DNA from: Variovorax sp. PAMC26660
GTDB lineage: Bacteria > Pseudomonadota > Gammaproteobacteria > Burkholderiales > Burkholderiaceae_C
Assembly (NCBI RefSeq): GCF_014302995.1
Contig: NZ_CP060295.1
Location: forward strand, 3,401,501-3,465,500
DNA: 64,000 nt
Direction of reading: 5' to 3'
The first letter of the stretch is position 1, and each line of letters starts with the position of its first letter. Of this stretch, positions 8,773 to 17,147 are shown in pieces. The notes under the pieces were generated by a model that was not told where the DNA came from, ran no database searches, and saw nothing but the letters and a program-made list of their open reading frames with translations. The translations under genes were made by a program, and so were the position numbers.

Positions 8773-8802
8773 AGCCACGCTGTTTCGCAGCGTGGCTTTT
8801 TT
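8773..8802 (+). terminator. terminator of the gltIJKL operon
   Basis: A perfect 10-bp stem AGCCACGCTG (8773-8782), loop TTTCG, CAGCGTGGCT (8788-8797), with the T run continuing to 8802. It lies 33 bases after the gltL stop. A-rich sequence on the far side would let it also work on the minus strand. Confidence 0.9.
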
Positions 8803-9066
8803 CATTCGCGGCCTGCCGCGGGCAGTGCCCTGTCGAACTGCGAGGGCGGGCAGTCCCACCGCGCTGAGCGGGATCGTGTTTAGGCACCTGTGCGCGCAAG
8901 TGCGTTGATCAAGGCTTGGAATGCGTTCAATCCAGAGATGGCCTTGGTTCCCTGGGCGGGATTTGAATCTACACTCCAGCCGCAGAAGAAATTCGCTCCA
9001 GTGAACCGGAGCGTTGTCGGTCTTGCCTGGGGCGCGGGCAAGTCCACAGGAATCAAAGGAGAGAGG

Positions 9067-9447
9067 ATGGACAAGCTGGCAGCCTGGTTTTCCGTGCTGA
9101 TGCTGGGACTGGTTGGACACCAGGCGATTGCCCACACCGGGCCCACGAACGAGGACATGTTCGAAGACTGCAAGGTCTATCAAGAGTCGCAGAAAAATGA
9201 CTCGAAGGGCGGCAAGGCGGCGCTGCAGTCGATGTATTGCCTGGGATGGGCGACCGGGGCATTTCAGATGTTCAACGTTCAGTCGCGGTGCGACATGAGC
9301 AGAAGAACCATCAATGGCACGATCGATCAGTATGTTGCATTGATTCGGCGCGAGGGTCTGCTCGATCAACCGGCCACCATTACCCTGTCGCTCTACATGG
9401 AAGGGTGCTACTGCGGAAAGTCATCGGCCGTGTTCTCATGCAGATGA
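9067..9447 (+). CDS. small secreted protein, Rap1a/Tai immunity-like
   Basis: A 126-residue protein with a signal peptide (MDKLAAWFSVLMLGLVGHQAIA, likely cleaved before HTG). The ATG at 9067 is chosen because it follows GGAGAGAGG and begins a proper signal sequence; an in-frame extension to 8890 has none. The mature part has the pattern of the Rap1a/Tai family: C near residue 36, YCLGWATGAF near 59, C, then a helix ending in ALIRREGLLDQPATI and a final EGCYC. In that family members are periplasmic immunity proteins against T6SS amidase toxins, but many are orphans of unknown role. No toxin gene is adjacent. Family assignment rests on pattern only. Confidence 0.6.
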   Translation: MDKLAAWFSVLMLGLVGHQAIAHTGPTNEDMFEDCKVYQESQKNDSKGGKAALQSMYCLGWATGAFQMFNVQSRCDMSRRTINGTIDQYVALIRREGLLDQPATITLSLYMEGCYCGKSSAVFSCR

Positions 9448-9519
9448 CCTGGCTGTGAAGCACTTGGCTTGCAGTACCGAACAAGAGGCAACGCATTTCC
9501 GATAGACGGTCGAAGTCTT

Positions 9520-9858
9520 CTAGCCTCGCATGAAGCCGGCGTATGCGGGCAGTGCGAAGATGCTGCCCAGAACAAGCAGGAGCACCTCGTAGGTCGCGAG
9601 TCCTGCCCAGAACTTGAAAGGCTCCTGCTGCCTGAAAACCCTGTACCCGGCGCCGATGACTCCCGCTTTGACTGCCGAATAGGGATACCACAAGGGCAGG
9701 CTGAACCAGCACAACAGCGCGACGGAGTAGAGGAGTTGCGACCAGAGGCTTGGCTCGACTGCCTTTGCGATGAGCTGCAGGACAAGGCCGCTTATCAACA
9801 TGCCCGCTGAAATCCGGTCGAAGGAGGTAGATGGATTCGCCGAGTCTGGGATGGGCAT
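9520..9858 (-). CDS. small hypothetical inner-membrane protein
   Basis: 112 residues with three or four hydrophobic segments (about residues 16-34, 40-58 and 84-108) separated by short polar loops, so probably an integral inner-membrane protein. I do not recognise the family. It is separated from the nucleoside hydrolase gene downstream by about 50 bp but runs away from it on the opposite side of the Rap1a-like gene. The codon pattern is less GC-rich than its neighbours, as is the Rap1a-like gene, so this 8.8-9.9 kb patch may be a separate acquisition (inference). Confidence 0.6.
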   Translation of the reverse strand: MPIPDSANPSTSFDRISAGMLISGLVLQLIAKAVEPSLWSQLLYSVALLCWFSLPLWYPYSAVKAGVIGAGYRVFRQQEPFKFWAGLATYEVLLLVLGSIFALPAYAGFMRG

Positions 9859-9909
9859 CGTGTGATGCTAGCTGTTCTGCCCGATCAAAGAACACAGATG
9901 GGGCGTGGC

Positions 9910-11007
9910 TCAGGGCAACCGAGAAATCCTCTGCGTCAGCAGATCGAAGAAGCCCTGCGCATCCCCTTCTGCAATCCAGTTCACGTTGGCCGGCTTCTTC
10001 AGCCCGCCGTACCAGTCGACCGCCGTCTGGCCGAAGCCGATGCCTTCGCGGCTGTCGACTTCCACATTCACCTGCCTGCCCTTGAACAGCGAAGGCTGCA
10101 GCAGGTAGCCGATCACCGTGGCGTCATGCACCGGGCCGCCGGTCAGGCCGTAGTACTTCATGTCGTGCTGCACATAGGCATCGAGGATGTCGGCGACGGT
10201 CTTGCCGGCCTGGTTGCCGATGCCGCGCAGCCTGGCGATGCGCTCGGGGCTGGTCAGCACCTTGTGCGTGACGTCCAGCGGCAGCATGGTGATCGGCACA
10301 CCGCTCTTGAGCACGATCTCGGCCGCATGCGGGTCGGCGAAGACGTTGAACTCGGCCGTCGGCGTGATGTTGCCGCCGTTGAAATGTGCGCCGCCCATCA
10401 GCACCAGCTCGCGCAGGCCGCGTGTGATGTCGGGGGCCTGTGTCAGCGCCAGCGCGAGGTTCGTTTCGGGCCCGAGCATCGCGAGCGTTACGCTCTTGTC
10501 GGGGGCCGCGCGCAGCGTGCGGATCAGGTAGTCGACGGCATTGCCTTCGGCCAGCGGCTGGCTCGGCTCGTGTACCTTCACGCCCGTGATGCCTTCGCTG
10601 CCGTGAATGTCGGCCGCATAGATCGGCGTGCGCACCAGGGGGCGCGGCGCACCGGCATAGACCGGAATGTCGGGCCGCTTCGCCCATTCGCGTGCAAGCC
10701 GTGCATTGCGTGATGTCTTGGCCAGCGGCACGTTGCCCGCCACCGTGGTCAGCGCCTGGATCTTCAGCTCGTCGGGCGAAGCCATGGCGAACAGCAGCGC
10801 GATGACGTCGTCGGCGCCGGGGTCGGTGTCGATGATCAGCGTGTGCACCGTGGGCTTGCCGGGCGTGGCATCGGCGGCATGGGCATTCGAGGCAGCGAGG
10901 CTGAGGGTCAAGATGACGAATCCAAGAACAACAGGAAGGGCCAGAAGAAAAAGCAGGCGGCGTGCCGTCGTGGATGCGATGGCCGATGCGGTGGATTTCA
11001 GGGGCAT
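9910..11007 (-). CDS. secreted nucleoside hydrolase (inosine-uridine preferring family)
   Basis: 365 residues, starting at the ATG at 11007 (MPLKSTASAI). An N-terminal basic stretch followed by a hydrophobic core (about residues 15-45, ending NAHAA) forms a signal peptide, so the enzyme is likely periplasmic. The calcium-binding family motif DTDPGADD follows at 60-67, and the second metal/ribose region GPETNLALAL is present. It hydrolyses the N-glycosidic bond of ribonucleosides, releasing base and ribose. The next gene upstream starts 190 bp away. Confidence 0.87.
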   Translation of the reverse strand: MPLKSTASAIASTTARRLLFLLALPVVLGFVILTLSLAASNAHAADATPGKPTVHTLIIDTDPGADDVIALLFAMASPDELKIQALTTVAGNVPLAKTSRNARLAREWAKRPDIPVYAGAPRPLVRTPIYAADIHGSEGITGVKVHEPSQPLAEGNAVDYLIRTLRAAPDKSVTLAMLGPETNLALALTQAPDITRGLRELVLMGGAHFNGGNITPTAEFNVFADPHAAEIVLKSGVPITMLPLDVTHKVLTSPERIARLRGIGNQAGKTVADILDAYVQHDMKYYGLTGGPVHDATVIGYLLQPSLFKGRQVNVEVDSREGIGFGQTAVDWYGGLKKPANVNWIAEGDAQGFFDLLTQRISRLP

Positions 11008-11197
11008 GGGAGCGATTCCTTGCAGGCGCGGGAGTGCGCCGCAAGTCAGTCTGCCAGAGCATCGCGCGCCGCAACGCGCGATCGCGGCTGCATTTTCGGC
11101 CATCGCGCGCAAGCGTGCGACACGTGCAAACCAAGGGGTTAGCGCGCGAATTCGCCCGGAGTGAAAAGTGTGCAGGCGAGCAGCGGTGACGCACGCC

Positions 11198-12016
11198 TCA
11201 CTGTTGCGCGCGCCCCTCACCGAGCCGCTGCGCGAAGAACGACAGGATCTCGTCGCGCGCTGCCACGGTGGGCTGGCCCGCTTCGTCGATCAGGTGCGCC
11301 GTCACCACGCTGTGCGGGCTGGCGACCACCTTGTCGAAGAAGGGCGGTGTCTGTGGATTGGCCGCGCTGTCGGGCAGCACGCGCGCGACGAAGCGCTGCC
11401 CCAGCGCTTCGGCAAAGGCGGCGAAACGCTCGGCCCTGCAATGCCTGTCGCCGTCGAAGCGGTAGGCCATCACCGTCAGGTCTTCGCGCTCCAGGCGCTC
11501 CCGCACGGCGGCCAGTTCCTCGGGCGCCATGTTCATGCCGGCCGGGTTGTCCATGGGCAGCGAAGGTTGGCACACCACCGGCGCCAACATCGAAGGCTCC
11601 AGCATCATCGACAGCGCGAAGTTGCCGGTGAAGCACATGCCGATCGCGCCCACGCCGGGGCCACCGCATTCCTCGTGCGCGAGCCGGGCGAGGGCACGCA
11701 GCCACTGCGTCACCGGGCTCGATTCGTTGGAAGCAAAGGCACGAAACTCCGCACTGACGCAGGCGCGCTTGAAGGTGGCGATGCCTTCCTCGACACCCGG
11801 CACGGCACCATCGCGGCCGAACAGCGACGGCATGTAGACCGTGAAGCCCGCGTCGCGCACCCATCGGCTGAAGCGCGCGACGTGCGGGCTGATGCCCGGC
11901 ATCTCGGTCATCACGATCACTGCGGGCCCCGTGCCCGTCACGTGGACCACCTTGGTGATGCTGTCGAGCGTGATCGAACGGGGCTCGAAATCGTCCAGCG
12001 GATCGTCGCGATTCAT
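11198..12016 (-). CDS. dienelactone hydrolase family protein
   Basis: A 272-residue alpha/beta hydrolase of the dienelactone hydrolase type. The nucleophile elbow GMCFTGN places the catalytic cysteine at C128; E38 in MTEMPG matches the glutamate that activates this Cys in the family; D188/D190 and H235 or H241 are candidates for the other catalytic residues. The start at 12016 overlaps the stop of the upstream tautomerase gene by four bases (ATGA), so the two are co-translated. Substrate unknown; ring-cleavage lactones are the classic ones. Confidence 0.82.
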   Translation of the reverse strand: MNRDDPLDDFEPRSITLDSITKVVHVTGTGPAVIVMTEMPGISPHVARFSRWVRDAGFTVYMPSLFGRDGAVPGVEEGIATFKRACVSAEFRAFASNESSPVTQWLRALARLAHEECGGPGVGAIGMCFTGNFALSMMLEPSMLAPVVCQPSLPMDNPAGMNMAPEELAAVRERLEREDLTVMAYRFDGDRHCRAERFAAFAEALGQRFVARVLPDSAANPQTPPFFDKVVASPHSVVTAHLIDEAGQPTVAARDEILSFFAQRLGEGRAQQ

Positions 12017-12474
12017 GCGGTGGCCTCCACCAGATGCTGCAGGTGTGCGTAGCCCGCGGCGCGGGCGAAATCGGGGAGCTTCCACAGCGCGCCGCCCACG
12101 CCCCAGGTGCCATTGGGCACGTCGTGCAGGACGACCGAACTCAGCAGTTGGCGCTTGTCGCCCTCGGGCATCGAAGCCTTGAATGCCGCGTGCATCAGTT
12201 GGACGAACTGCGCGCGCGATGCCTCGTCCAGCACACCGGCAGGCAACTGCACGGTGGCCGCACAAGGCAGGAACTTCGCCGTGACGTCGGCCCCGCCGCA
12301 TGTCCAATTGCCGGCGCTGATTTCCTCGATCAGCACCCAGCAGAGGAACTGCTTGGCCGGGTCGGACGGAATCTGCTCGGCCGCCGATGCGGCCTCCCTG
12401 ATCTTCAGCACCAGCGTCGCACGACTGTCGCTGGGGAAAGAACCTTGGGGAATCTTGACGAGGATGTTTGGCAT
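12013..12474 (-). CDS. tautomerase-family protein (Pro-1)
   Basis: 153 residues beginning MPNILVKIPQGSF; the proline directly after the initiator Met is the catalytic base of the tautomerase superfamily, which fixes the start at 12474 rather than the longer frame to 12516. Its length, about twice 4-oxalocrotonate tautomerase, fits a fused or malonate-semialdehyde-decarboxylase-like subclass; the C-terminal half has the GTWGVGGALWKLPDF segment. First gene of a two-gene operon with the dienelactone hydrolase, divergent from an AraC regulator. Confidence 0.7.
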   Translation of the reverse strand: MPNILVKIPQGSFPSDSRATLVLKIREAASAAEQIPSDPAKQFLCWVLIEEISAGNWTCGGADVTAKFLPCAATVQLPAGVLDEASRAQFVQLMHAAFKASMPEGDKRQLLSSVVLHDVPNGTWGVGGALWKLPDFARAAGYAHLQHLVEATA

Positions 12475-12518
12475 GTCGGAACCTGTGATGTGGAGCTTGT
12501 ATTGGAGCGATCCCATCG

Positions 12519-12537
12519 TCAGAATGACAGTGTCTGA
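12519..12537. promoter_or_regulatory. inverted repeat between tautomerase gene and AraC regulator
   Basis: TCAGA and TCTGA arms flank a 9-base centre that itself contains the palindrome GACA-G-TGTC (12526-12534). It lies in the 90-bp divergent intergenic region, a likely binding site for the AraC-type regulator or another repressor. Confidence 0.35.
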
Positions 12538-12564
12538 TTTGACTGTTTTAAGGTGCTATCCGAC

Positions 12565-13530
12565 ATGCATGATTTCACAGTCCTGGTCTTGGAGGACGCG
12601 TACGCCAGCAGCGTGGCGGTCACGCTCGACATCCTCGCCGCGGCGGGCGTGCTGGCGGCCAGGGTGGATGTGGCTGCCCCGCGATGGCGCCTGTGCTCGG
12701 TCGAGGGTGGCCCGATTCGGCTGCAGGGCGGCATGACGGTGGACACCGCCAAGTTGCCAGCAAGGGCCAGGGATGATCGTTCGACGTGGGTGTTGCCGGG
12801 TCTGGGGTTGAACACGTCGACGGAGGTCCGGCAACGGCTCGAAGACGCCGATGCGGCAAAGGCAATTGCCAGCCTCGCACGCCATGCGCGCATGGGTGGG
12901 CCTGTCGCCGCTTCCTGCTCGGCAGTGTTTTTTCTGCACGCTGCGGGGCTGCTTGAAGGCCGCCGTGCCACCACGTCGTGGTGGCATGCGCCATTGCTTC
13001 AAAGAATGGCGCCGGGCTGCACCGTCGATGCAGACCGCATGGTGTGCTCGGACGGCCCTGTGGTCACGGCCGGTGCCGCGTTTGCCCAGACCGACCTCAT
13101 GCTGCACCTGCTGCGCGAGCGCTTCGGCAATGCACTGGCCGATCTGGTGTCGCGCATGCTGCTGATCGATGGACGCCAGGCCCAGGCCCCGTACATCGTC
13201 CCCGAGGCGATGGCCAGCGGCAACGACCTTGTGGCCAAGGTCGCCGCGCGCATCGAGTCCGCATTGCCGGCACCACCGACGGTGAGCGCGCTGGCGCGCG
13301 AGTTCTGCATGTCCGAGCGAACGCTGTCGCGCCACATCCAGAAGGCCACCGGCAAGAGCACACAGGCGCTGGTGCTGGGCGTCAGGCTGCGCCGCGCGCG
13401 GGCTCTGCTAGAAACCAGCCGCATGACGGTCGAGCAAGTGGCCGGTGCCGTGGGCTACCAGGATGCCACGGCATTGCGGCGCCTGATGAAGAAGGTGACC
13501 GGCGCGAACCCAAGCCGGTACCGTTGCTGA
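12565..13530 (+). CDS. AraC-family regulator with DJ-1/GATase-like N-terminal domain
   Basis: 321 residues. N-terminal DJ-1/PfpI-like (GATase1-like) domain to about residue 190, with the nucleophile-elbow-like ASCSAVFFLHAAGLL; C-terminal AraC DNA-binding domain with two HTH motifs (EFCMSERTLSRHIQKATG and TVEQVAGAVGYQDATALRRL). This is the GlxA/FtrA architecture. A GTG at 12553 is an alternative start; the ATG at 12565 is preferred since AAGG at 12550-12553 then sits at RBS distance. Divergent from the tautomerase/dienelactone hydrolase pair, which it probably controls. Confidence 0.86.
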   Translation: MHDFTVLVLEDAYASSVAVTLDILAAAGVLAARVDVAAPRWRLCSVEGGPIRLQGGMTVDTAKLPARARDDRSTWVLPGLGLNTSTEVRQRLEDADAAKAIASLARHARMGGPVAASCSAVFFLHAAGLLEGRRATTSWWHAPLLQRMAPGCTVDADRMVCSDGPVVTAGAAFAQTDLMLHLLRERFGNALADLVSRMLLIDGRQAQAPYIVPEAMASGNDLVAKVAARIESALPAPPTVSALAREFCMSERTLSRHIQKATGKSTQALVLGVRLRRARALLETSRMTVEQVAGAVGYQDATALRRLMKKVTGANPSRYRC

Positions 13531-13546
13531 AGCGCGCCTCTTCCGA

Positions 13547-14584
13547 TTACTTCTTGCGCGCCGCAATCGCCTTCTCGGCGTTCGCCACCAACTCCACGCC
13601 CACCGTGGACTTCCACTTGTCGTACACCGGCCGCGTCGCCTTCACGAAGGCTTCGCGCTCGGTCGGTGTGAGGCTGGTCACCGTCACGCCCATGCCCGCG
13701 ATGTCCTTCAGCACGGGCTTGTTCGCTTCCACCAGGCCCTTGCGCGCGATGGCGATTTCTTCCTTGCCGGCGTCGACGGCGGCCTGGCGCACGATGGCCT
13801 GGTCGGCCGGCGTCCACGAGGCCCAGATTTCCTTGTTCACCACAAACACCAGCGGGTCGGCCACGTAGCCCCAGGTGGTCACGAACTTCTGGCCCACGTT
13901 CTGCATCTTGAGCACGGTGAACAGGAACAGAGGGTTCTCTTGCCCGTCGACCGCACCGCTCGCAAGCGCGGGCTGTGCGTCGGCCCAGCTCATCTGCGTG
14001 GGGTTGGCGCCGAGTGCGGTGAACAGGTCGGCGAACAGCGGCGAGCCGACCACGCGGATCTTCATGCCCTTCAGGTCTTCGGGCGACTTGATCGGCCGCT
14101 TGGAGTTTGTGATCTCGCGGAAACCGTTCTCGCCCCAGGCCAGCGGCACGACACCGGCCTTGTCGATGGTCTTGAAGATCTCCTGGCCCACGCTGCCCTG
14201 CGTCAGCGCGTCGATGGCCGCGTAGTCGGGCATCAGGAAGGGCATGGAGAACAGGTTGAGCTGCTTGACCTGCGGCGACCAGTTGATGGTCGAGCCCACG
14301 GCCATGTCGATCACGCCCTGGCGCAGTGCGCTGAACTCGCGCGTCTGGTCGCCCTGGATCAGCGACACGCCCGGGTACAGCTTGATGTTGATGCGGCCCT
14401 GGGTGCGCTCCTTGACCATGTCGGCCCAGATCTTCCCGGCCTGTCCCCATGGCGTCGGCGGGCCGAGTACCAGGGACATCTTGTATTCGGGCTTGTAGTT
14501 GCCTTGTGCAACGGCGGCGGTGCTGGCAAAGCCAAGGGCGGTCGCGGCCATGGCAAGGCCGAGCAGGGTACGGCGGAATTTCAT
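13547..14584 (-). CDS. dctP: TRAP transporter substrate-binding protein (DctP family)
   Basis: 345 residues with a Sec signal peptide (hydrophobic stretch at about residues 7-25, ending AVAQG). Conserved DctP segments are present: the FSMPFLMPDY loop, the GENGFREITN block, MKIRVVGSPLF and an Arg-containing ligand loop near residue 180. The start at 14584 follows the RBS AGGAGAC. It captures a carboxylate-type ligand in the periplasm for the DctQ/DctM membrane pair encoded upstream on the same strand. It is separated from dctM by 376 bp that contain a 250-bp palindromic element, so dctP may depend on its own promoter or on read-through. Confidence 0.9.
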   Translation of the reverse strand: MKFRRTLLGLAMAATALGFASTAAVAQGNYKPEYKMSLVLGPPTPWGQAGKIWADMVKERTQGRINIKLYPGVSLIQGDQTREFSALRQGVIDMAVGSTINWSPQVKQLNLFSMPFLMPDYAAIDALTQGSVGQEIFKTIDKAGVVPLAWGENGFREITNSKRPIKSPEDLKGMKIRVVGSPLFADLFTALGANPTQMSWADAQPALASGAVDGQENPLFLFTVLKMQNVGQKFVTTWGYVADPLVFVVNKEIWASWTPADQAIVRQAAVDAGKEEIAIARKGLVEANKPVLKDIAGMGVTVTSLTPTEREAFVKATRPVYDKWKSTVGVELVANAEKAIAARKK

Positions 14585-14652
14585 GAGAGGTCTCCTTATT
14601 TTTGGAACACAAACTGGCACTGAAAACTTTTCGGGGAACACGGGTTTGTTTG

Positions 14653-14902
14653 TTCGGGGCGGGTGCGAATGACACCAGGTGCTCCCCTCCGCGAATGTCC
14701 CCCGCTTCGCTCCTCCTTTATTTCGCTGCGGGGAGCACCTGGCGTCATTCGCACAGGGACACGCTGCTGGTGATCGGCGATCAACAACTGCTCTGTCCAA
14801 CGCTCACGTCGATACGGGGCTCTTTTTCGCGAAATAAAGGAGGAGCGAAGCGGGGGACATTCGCGAAAAAGAGCACCGTGTCGGCGTGAGTGTCGCCCTG
14901 AA
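14653..14902. repeat. 250-bp palindromic double-hairpin element, copy 1
   Basis: Two hairpins back to back. Left hairpin: 24-nt arms 14664-14687 and 14730-14753 (one mismatch). Right hairpin: 20-nt arms 14814-14833 and 14860-14879 (one mismatch). The left loop contains a 36-nt core (14691-14726) and the right loop contains its exact reverse complement (14829-14864). The ends carry a near-perfect inverted repeat (TTCGGGGCG on the left, TCGCCCTGAA on the right). It lies between dctM and dctP. No open frame of its own is credible. A second copy is at 52262-52512 and a decayed half copy at 26277-26365. Confidence 0.9.
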
Positions 14903-14960
14903 CAACGGCCGTCCCCAACCCGCACAACGCGACGAACAAAAACACAGGCTCGCATTCGAA

Positions 14961-16259
14961 TCAGTACCCGAGCTTGCGCGGCAACCACAACGCAAGCTCG
15001 GGGAAGATGATGACCAGCACCATCACCAGGAACATCGCGAACAGCAACCAACCCACCCATCGCACGGTCTCTTCCATGCGCACCTTGGCGATGCGGCACG
15101 ACACCATCAGGTTCACCGCGAGCGGCGGCGTGAACTGCCCCAGCGCCACCTTGAGCGTGAGGATCACGCCGAACCACACCGGGTCCCACTTGTAGTACTG
15201 AACGATCGGCCACAACAGCGGCACGAAGATCAGGAAGATCGACACGCCATCCAGGAACATGCCGACCGTGATCAGCAGCAGGATCAGCAACGACAACACG
15301 CCGTATTCGCCCAGCCCCGAGTTCACGATGGCATGGGCCACCGGATCGATCACGCCCAGCGTCGACAGCGAGTACGCGAAGATGCCGGCCAGCGACACCA
15401 CCACCAGGATCACCGCCGACAGCTCGCCCGACTCGCGCAGAATCACGAACAGATCGCGGACCTTGATCGTGCGGTGCACCACCATGCCCACGAACAGCCC
15501 GTAGAACACCGCCACCACGGCCGCCTCGGTCGGCGTGAACCAGCCCAGGCGCATGCCGCCCAGGATGAGCACCGGCGCTGCCAGGCCCCAGATGGCATCG
15601 CGCAAGCTCTTCCAGAATGGCGGGCGCGGCAGCGCGGCTTCGAGCGTGCCCATCTTGTGCTTGCGCGCCAGCCACACGGCCGGGACCATCAGCGCAAGGC
15701 CCGCCAGGATGCCGGGGATCATGCCGGCGGCAAAGAGCGCCGGCACCGAGGCATTGGGCACCAGCACCGAATAGACGATGAAGGCCACCGAGGGCGGAAT
15801 CAGGATGTCGGTGGCCGCTGCGGCGCCCACCACGCTGGCCGCGAAGGCGCTCGGGTAGCCCGCGCGTGCCATGGCCGCGATCATCACTCCACCCACGGCA
15901 GCGGCCGTTGCGGGGCCCGAGCCCGAGATGCCGCCCATGAACATCGCCACCGCGATCGTCACCAGCGGCAGCATGCCCGGCCCGCGTCCGACGATGGCAA
16001 TGGCGAAGTTCACGAGGCGCAGCGCCACGCCCGAGCGGTCGAAGATCGAGCCGACCAGCACGAACATCGGAATCGCCAGCAGCGGGTACTTGCCCAGGCC
16101 GGCATAGAAGTTCTGCGGTACGGCCAGCAGACCGAACCATTGGGCGTCGCCGTTGGCCAGTGCGATACAAGCGGCGCCGGCCAGGCCCAGCGCGGCGCCG
16201 ATGGGTACACCCACCAGCATCATCGCGACGAAGGCGACAAAGAGAAGCGTGGCGATCAC
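14961..16259 (-). CDS. dctM: TRAP transporter large permease (DctM)
   Basis: A 432-residue integral membrane protein with about a dozen hydrophobic segments, the catalytic large subunit of a TRAP dicarboxylate-type transporter, driving uptake with a cation gradient. Typical DctM features are GGISGSGPATAAAVGG near residue 95 and the PPSVAFIVYS loop. Its GTG start (16259) overlaps the dctQ stop by four bases (GTGA), showing translational coupling. Confidence 0.9.
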   Translation of the reverse strand: MIATLLFVAFVAMMLVGVPIGAALGLAGAACIALANGDAQWFGLLAVPQNFYAGLGKYPLLAIPMFVLVGSIFDRSGVALRLVNFAIAIVGRGPGMLPLVTIAVAMFMGGISGSGPATAAAVGGVMIAAMARAGYPSAFAASVVGAAAATDILIPPSVAFIVYSVLVPNASVPALFAAGMIPGILAGLALMVPAVWLARKHKMGTLEAALPRPPFWKSLRDAIWGLAAPVLILGGMRLGWFTPTEAAVVAVFYGLFVGMVVHRTIKVRDLFVILRESGELSAVILVVVSLAGIFAYSLSTLGVIDPVAHAIVNSGLGEYGVLSLLILLLITVGMFLDGVSIFLIFVPLLWPIVQYYKWDPVWFGVILTLKVALGQFTPPLAVNLMVSCRIAKVRMEETVRWVGWLLFAMFLVMVLVIIFPELALWLPRKLGY

Positions 16260-16861
16260 TTGGCGTCGCCCTTGCTGCTGCTGTTGCTGGTCTTCTTGCT
16301 GGCGGGTGGGTCGGACTTGTAGTTCGTCTTGCGGCCGCGGCGGATCATGAGGCCGACCGCGCGCAGCGCGATGGCGAACGACACGATCGGCAGCCAGATC
16401 GAGTACCACCAGGCCGGCAGGCCGATGCCCGGCGTGGTTTCTTCAAAACGGTAGTCGTCCCACACCATGCGGATGCTGAGCGCGCCGATCAGCGTGAACA
16501 GGATCGCGATCATCAGCGCGCCGAACTGCGCGAGCCGCTTGCGCCGCGCCATCGAGCCGCTTTCGGAGAAGTACTCGATGCGGATGTGCCGGTCGCGCGC
16601 CACGGCCGCGGAGCCGGCCACCAGCGCCAGCATGATCATGAGGAACACCGAGAACTCTTCGGTCCAGGCAAAGGACGAGTCGGTGAAGTAGCGCACCAGC
16701 ACATTGGCGAAGGTGATGAGCGCCAGCGCGCCCATGATGAGGACGGTGAGCCAGTCCTCGATGGCAAGGGGAACCTTGGTGGGTTCGTCGGCGGCTTCGA
16801 TGTCGGGGGAAAGAGGGCTGGCGGCGTCCAGCGTGGGGCCGGACTCGGGTGGAGTTGTCAT
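16256..16861 (-). CDS. dctQ: TRAP transporter small permease (DctQ)
   Basis: 201 residues with four transmembrane helices (about residues 36-56, 70-90, 112-132 and 150-172) and the conserved W-T-E-E-F segment after the first helix, diagnostic of DctQ small subunits. An acidic N-terminal tail and a basic C-terminal tail rich in K and S lie in the cytoplasm. First gene of the dctQ-dctM-dctP unit; a perfect palindrome lies about 94 bp upstream. Confidence 0.9.
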   Translation of the reverse strand: MTTPPESGPTLDAASPLSPDIEAADEPTKVPLAIEDWLTVLIMGALALITFANVLVRYFTDSSFAWTEEFSVFLMIMLALVAGSAAVARDRHIRIEYFSESGSMARRKRLAQFGALMIAILFTLIGALSIRMVWDDYRFEETTPGIGLPAWWYSIWLPIVSFAIALRAVGLMIRRGRKTNYKSDPPASKKTSNSSSKGDAK

Positions 16862-16954
16862 CGCGGGAAGGTCAGTGAGGCAAACGCCATGTCACCGGGC
16901 GGACGCCGGGATGCGATCCGTACACCTCGACAGGGAAACAGCCGTCGATGCTAG

Positions 16955-16969
16955 GTGGTCAATGACCAC
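16955..16969. promoter_or_regulatory. FadR/GntR-type operator candidate upstream of dctQMP
   Basis: Perfect inverted repeat GTGGTCA-A-TGACCAC. The inner part TGGTCAATGACCA matches the TGGT-N-ACCA style of operators bound by FadR-subfamily GntR repressors. It lies about 94 bp upstream of the dctQ start in a 286-bp region with no gene. The rest of 16862-17147 shows nothing else I can name. Confidence 0.5.
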
Positions 16970-17147
16970 TCATGTATCGGGGGTTTCCTTAGCTGTCGGG
17001 TTCTGCAGAGCAGTGTTCAGGGCGTGTGCGCAGGGCGCTTCCAGCAAAACCTGACTTCATCGGCGCTCAACCTCAGCATTGCCGACGGCAGCATGCAGTC
17101 GCCGTAGATATCGAATTTGGTATGTCGTACCGTCTTGACTGCCCGAT

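Noticed and set aside
14602..14889. Short frames in the palindromic elements encoding MSPASLLLYF-like peptides
   Set aside because: The same peptide appears because the loop core is repeated; no RBS, no extension and no coding signal support a gene. The palindrome explains it.
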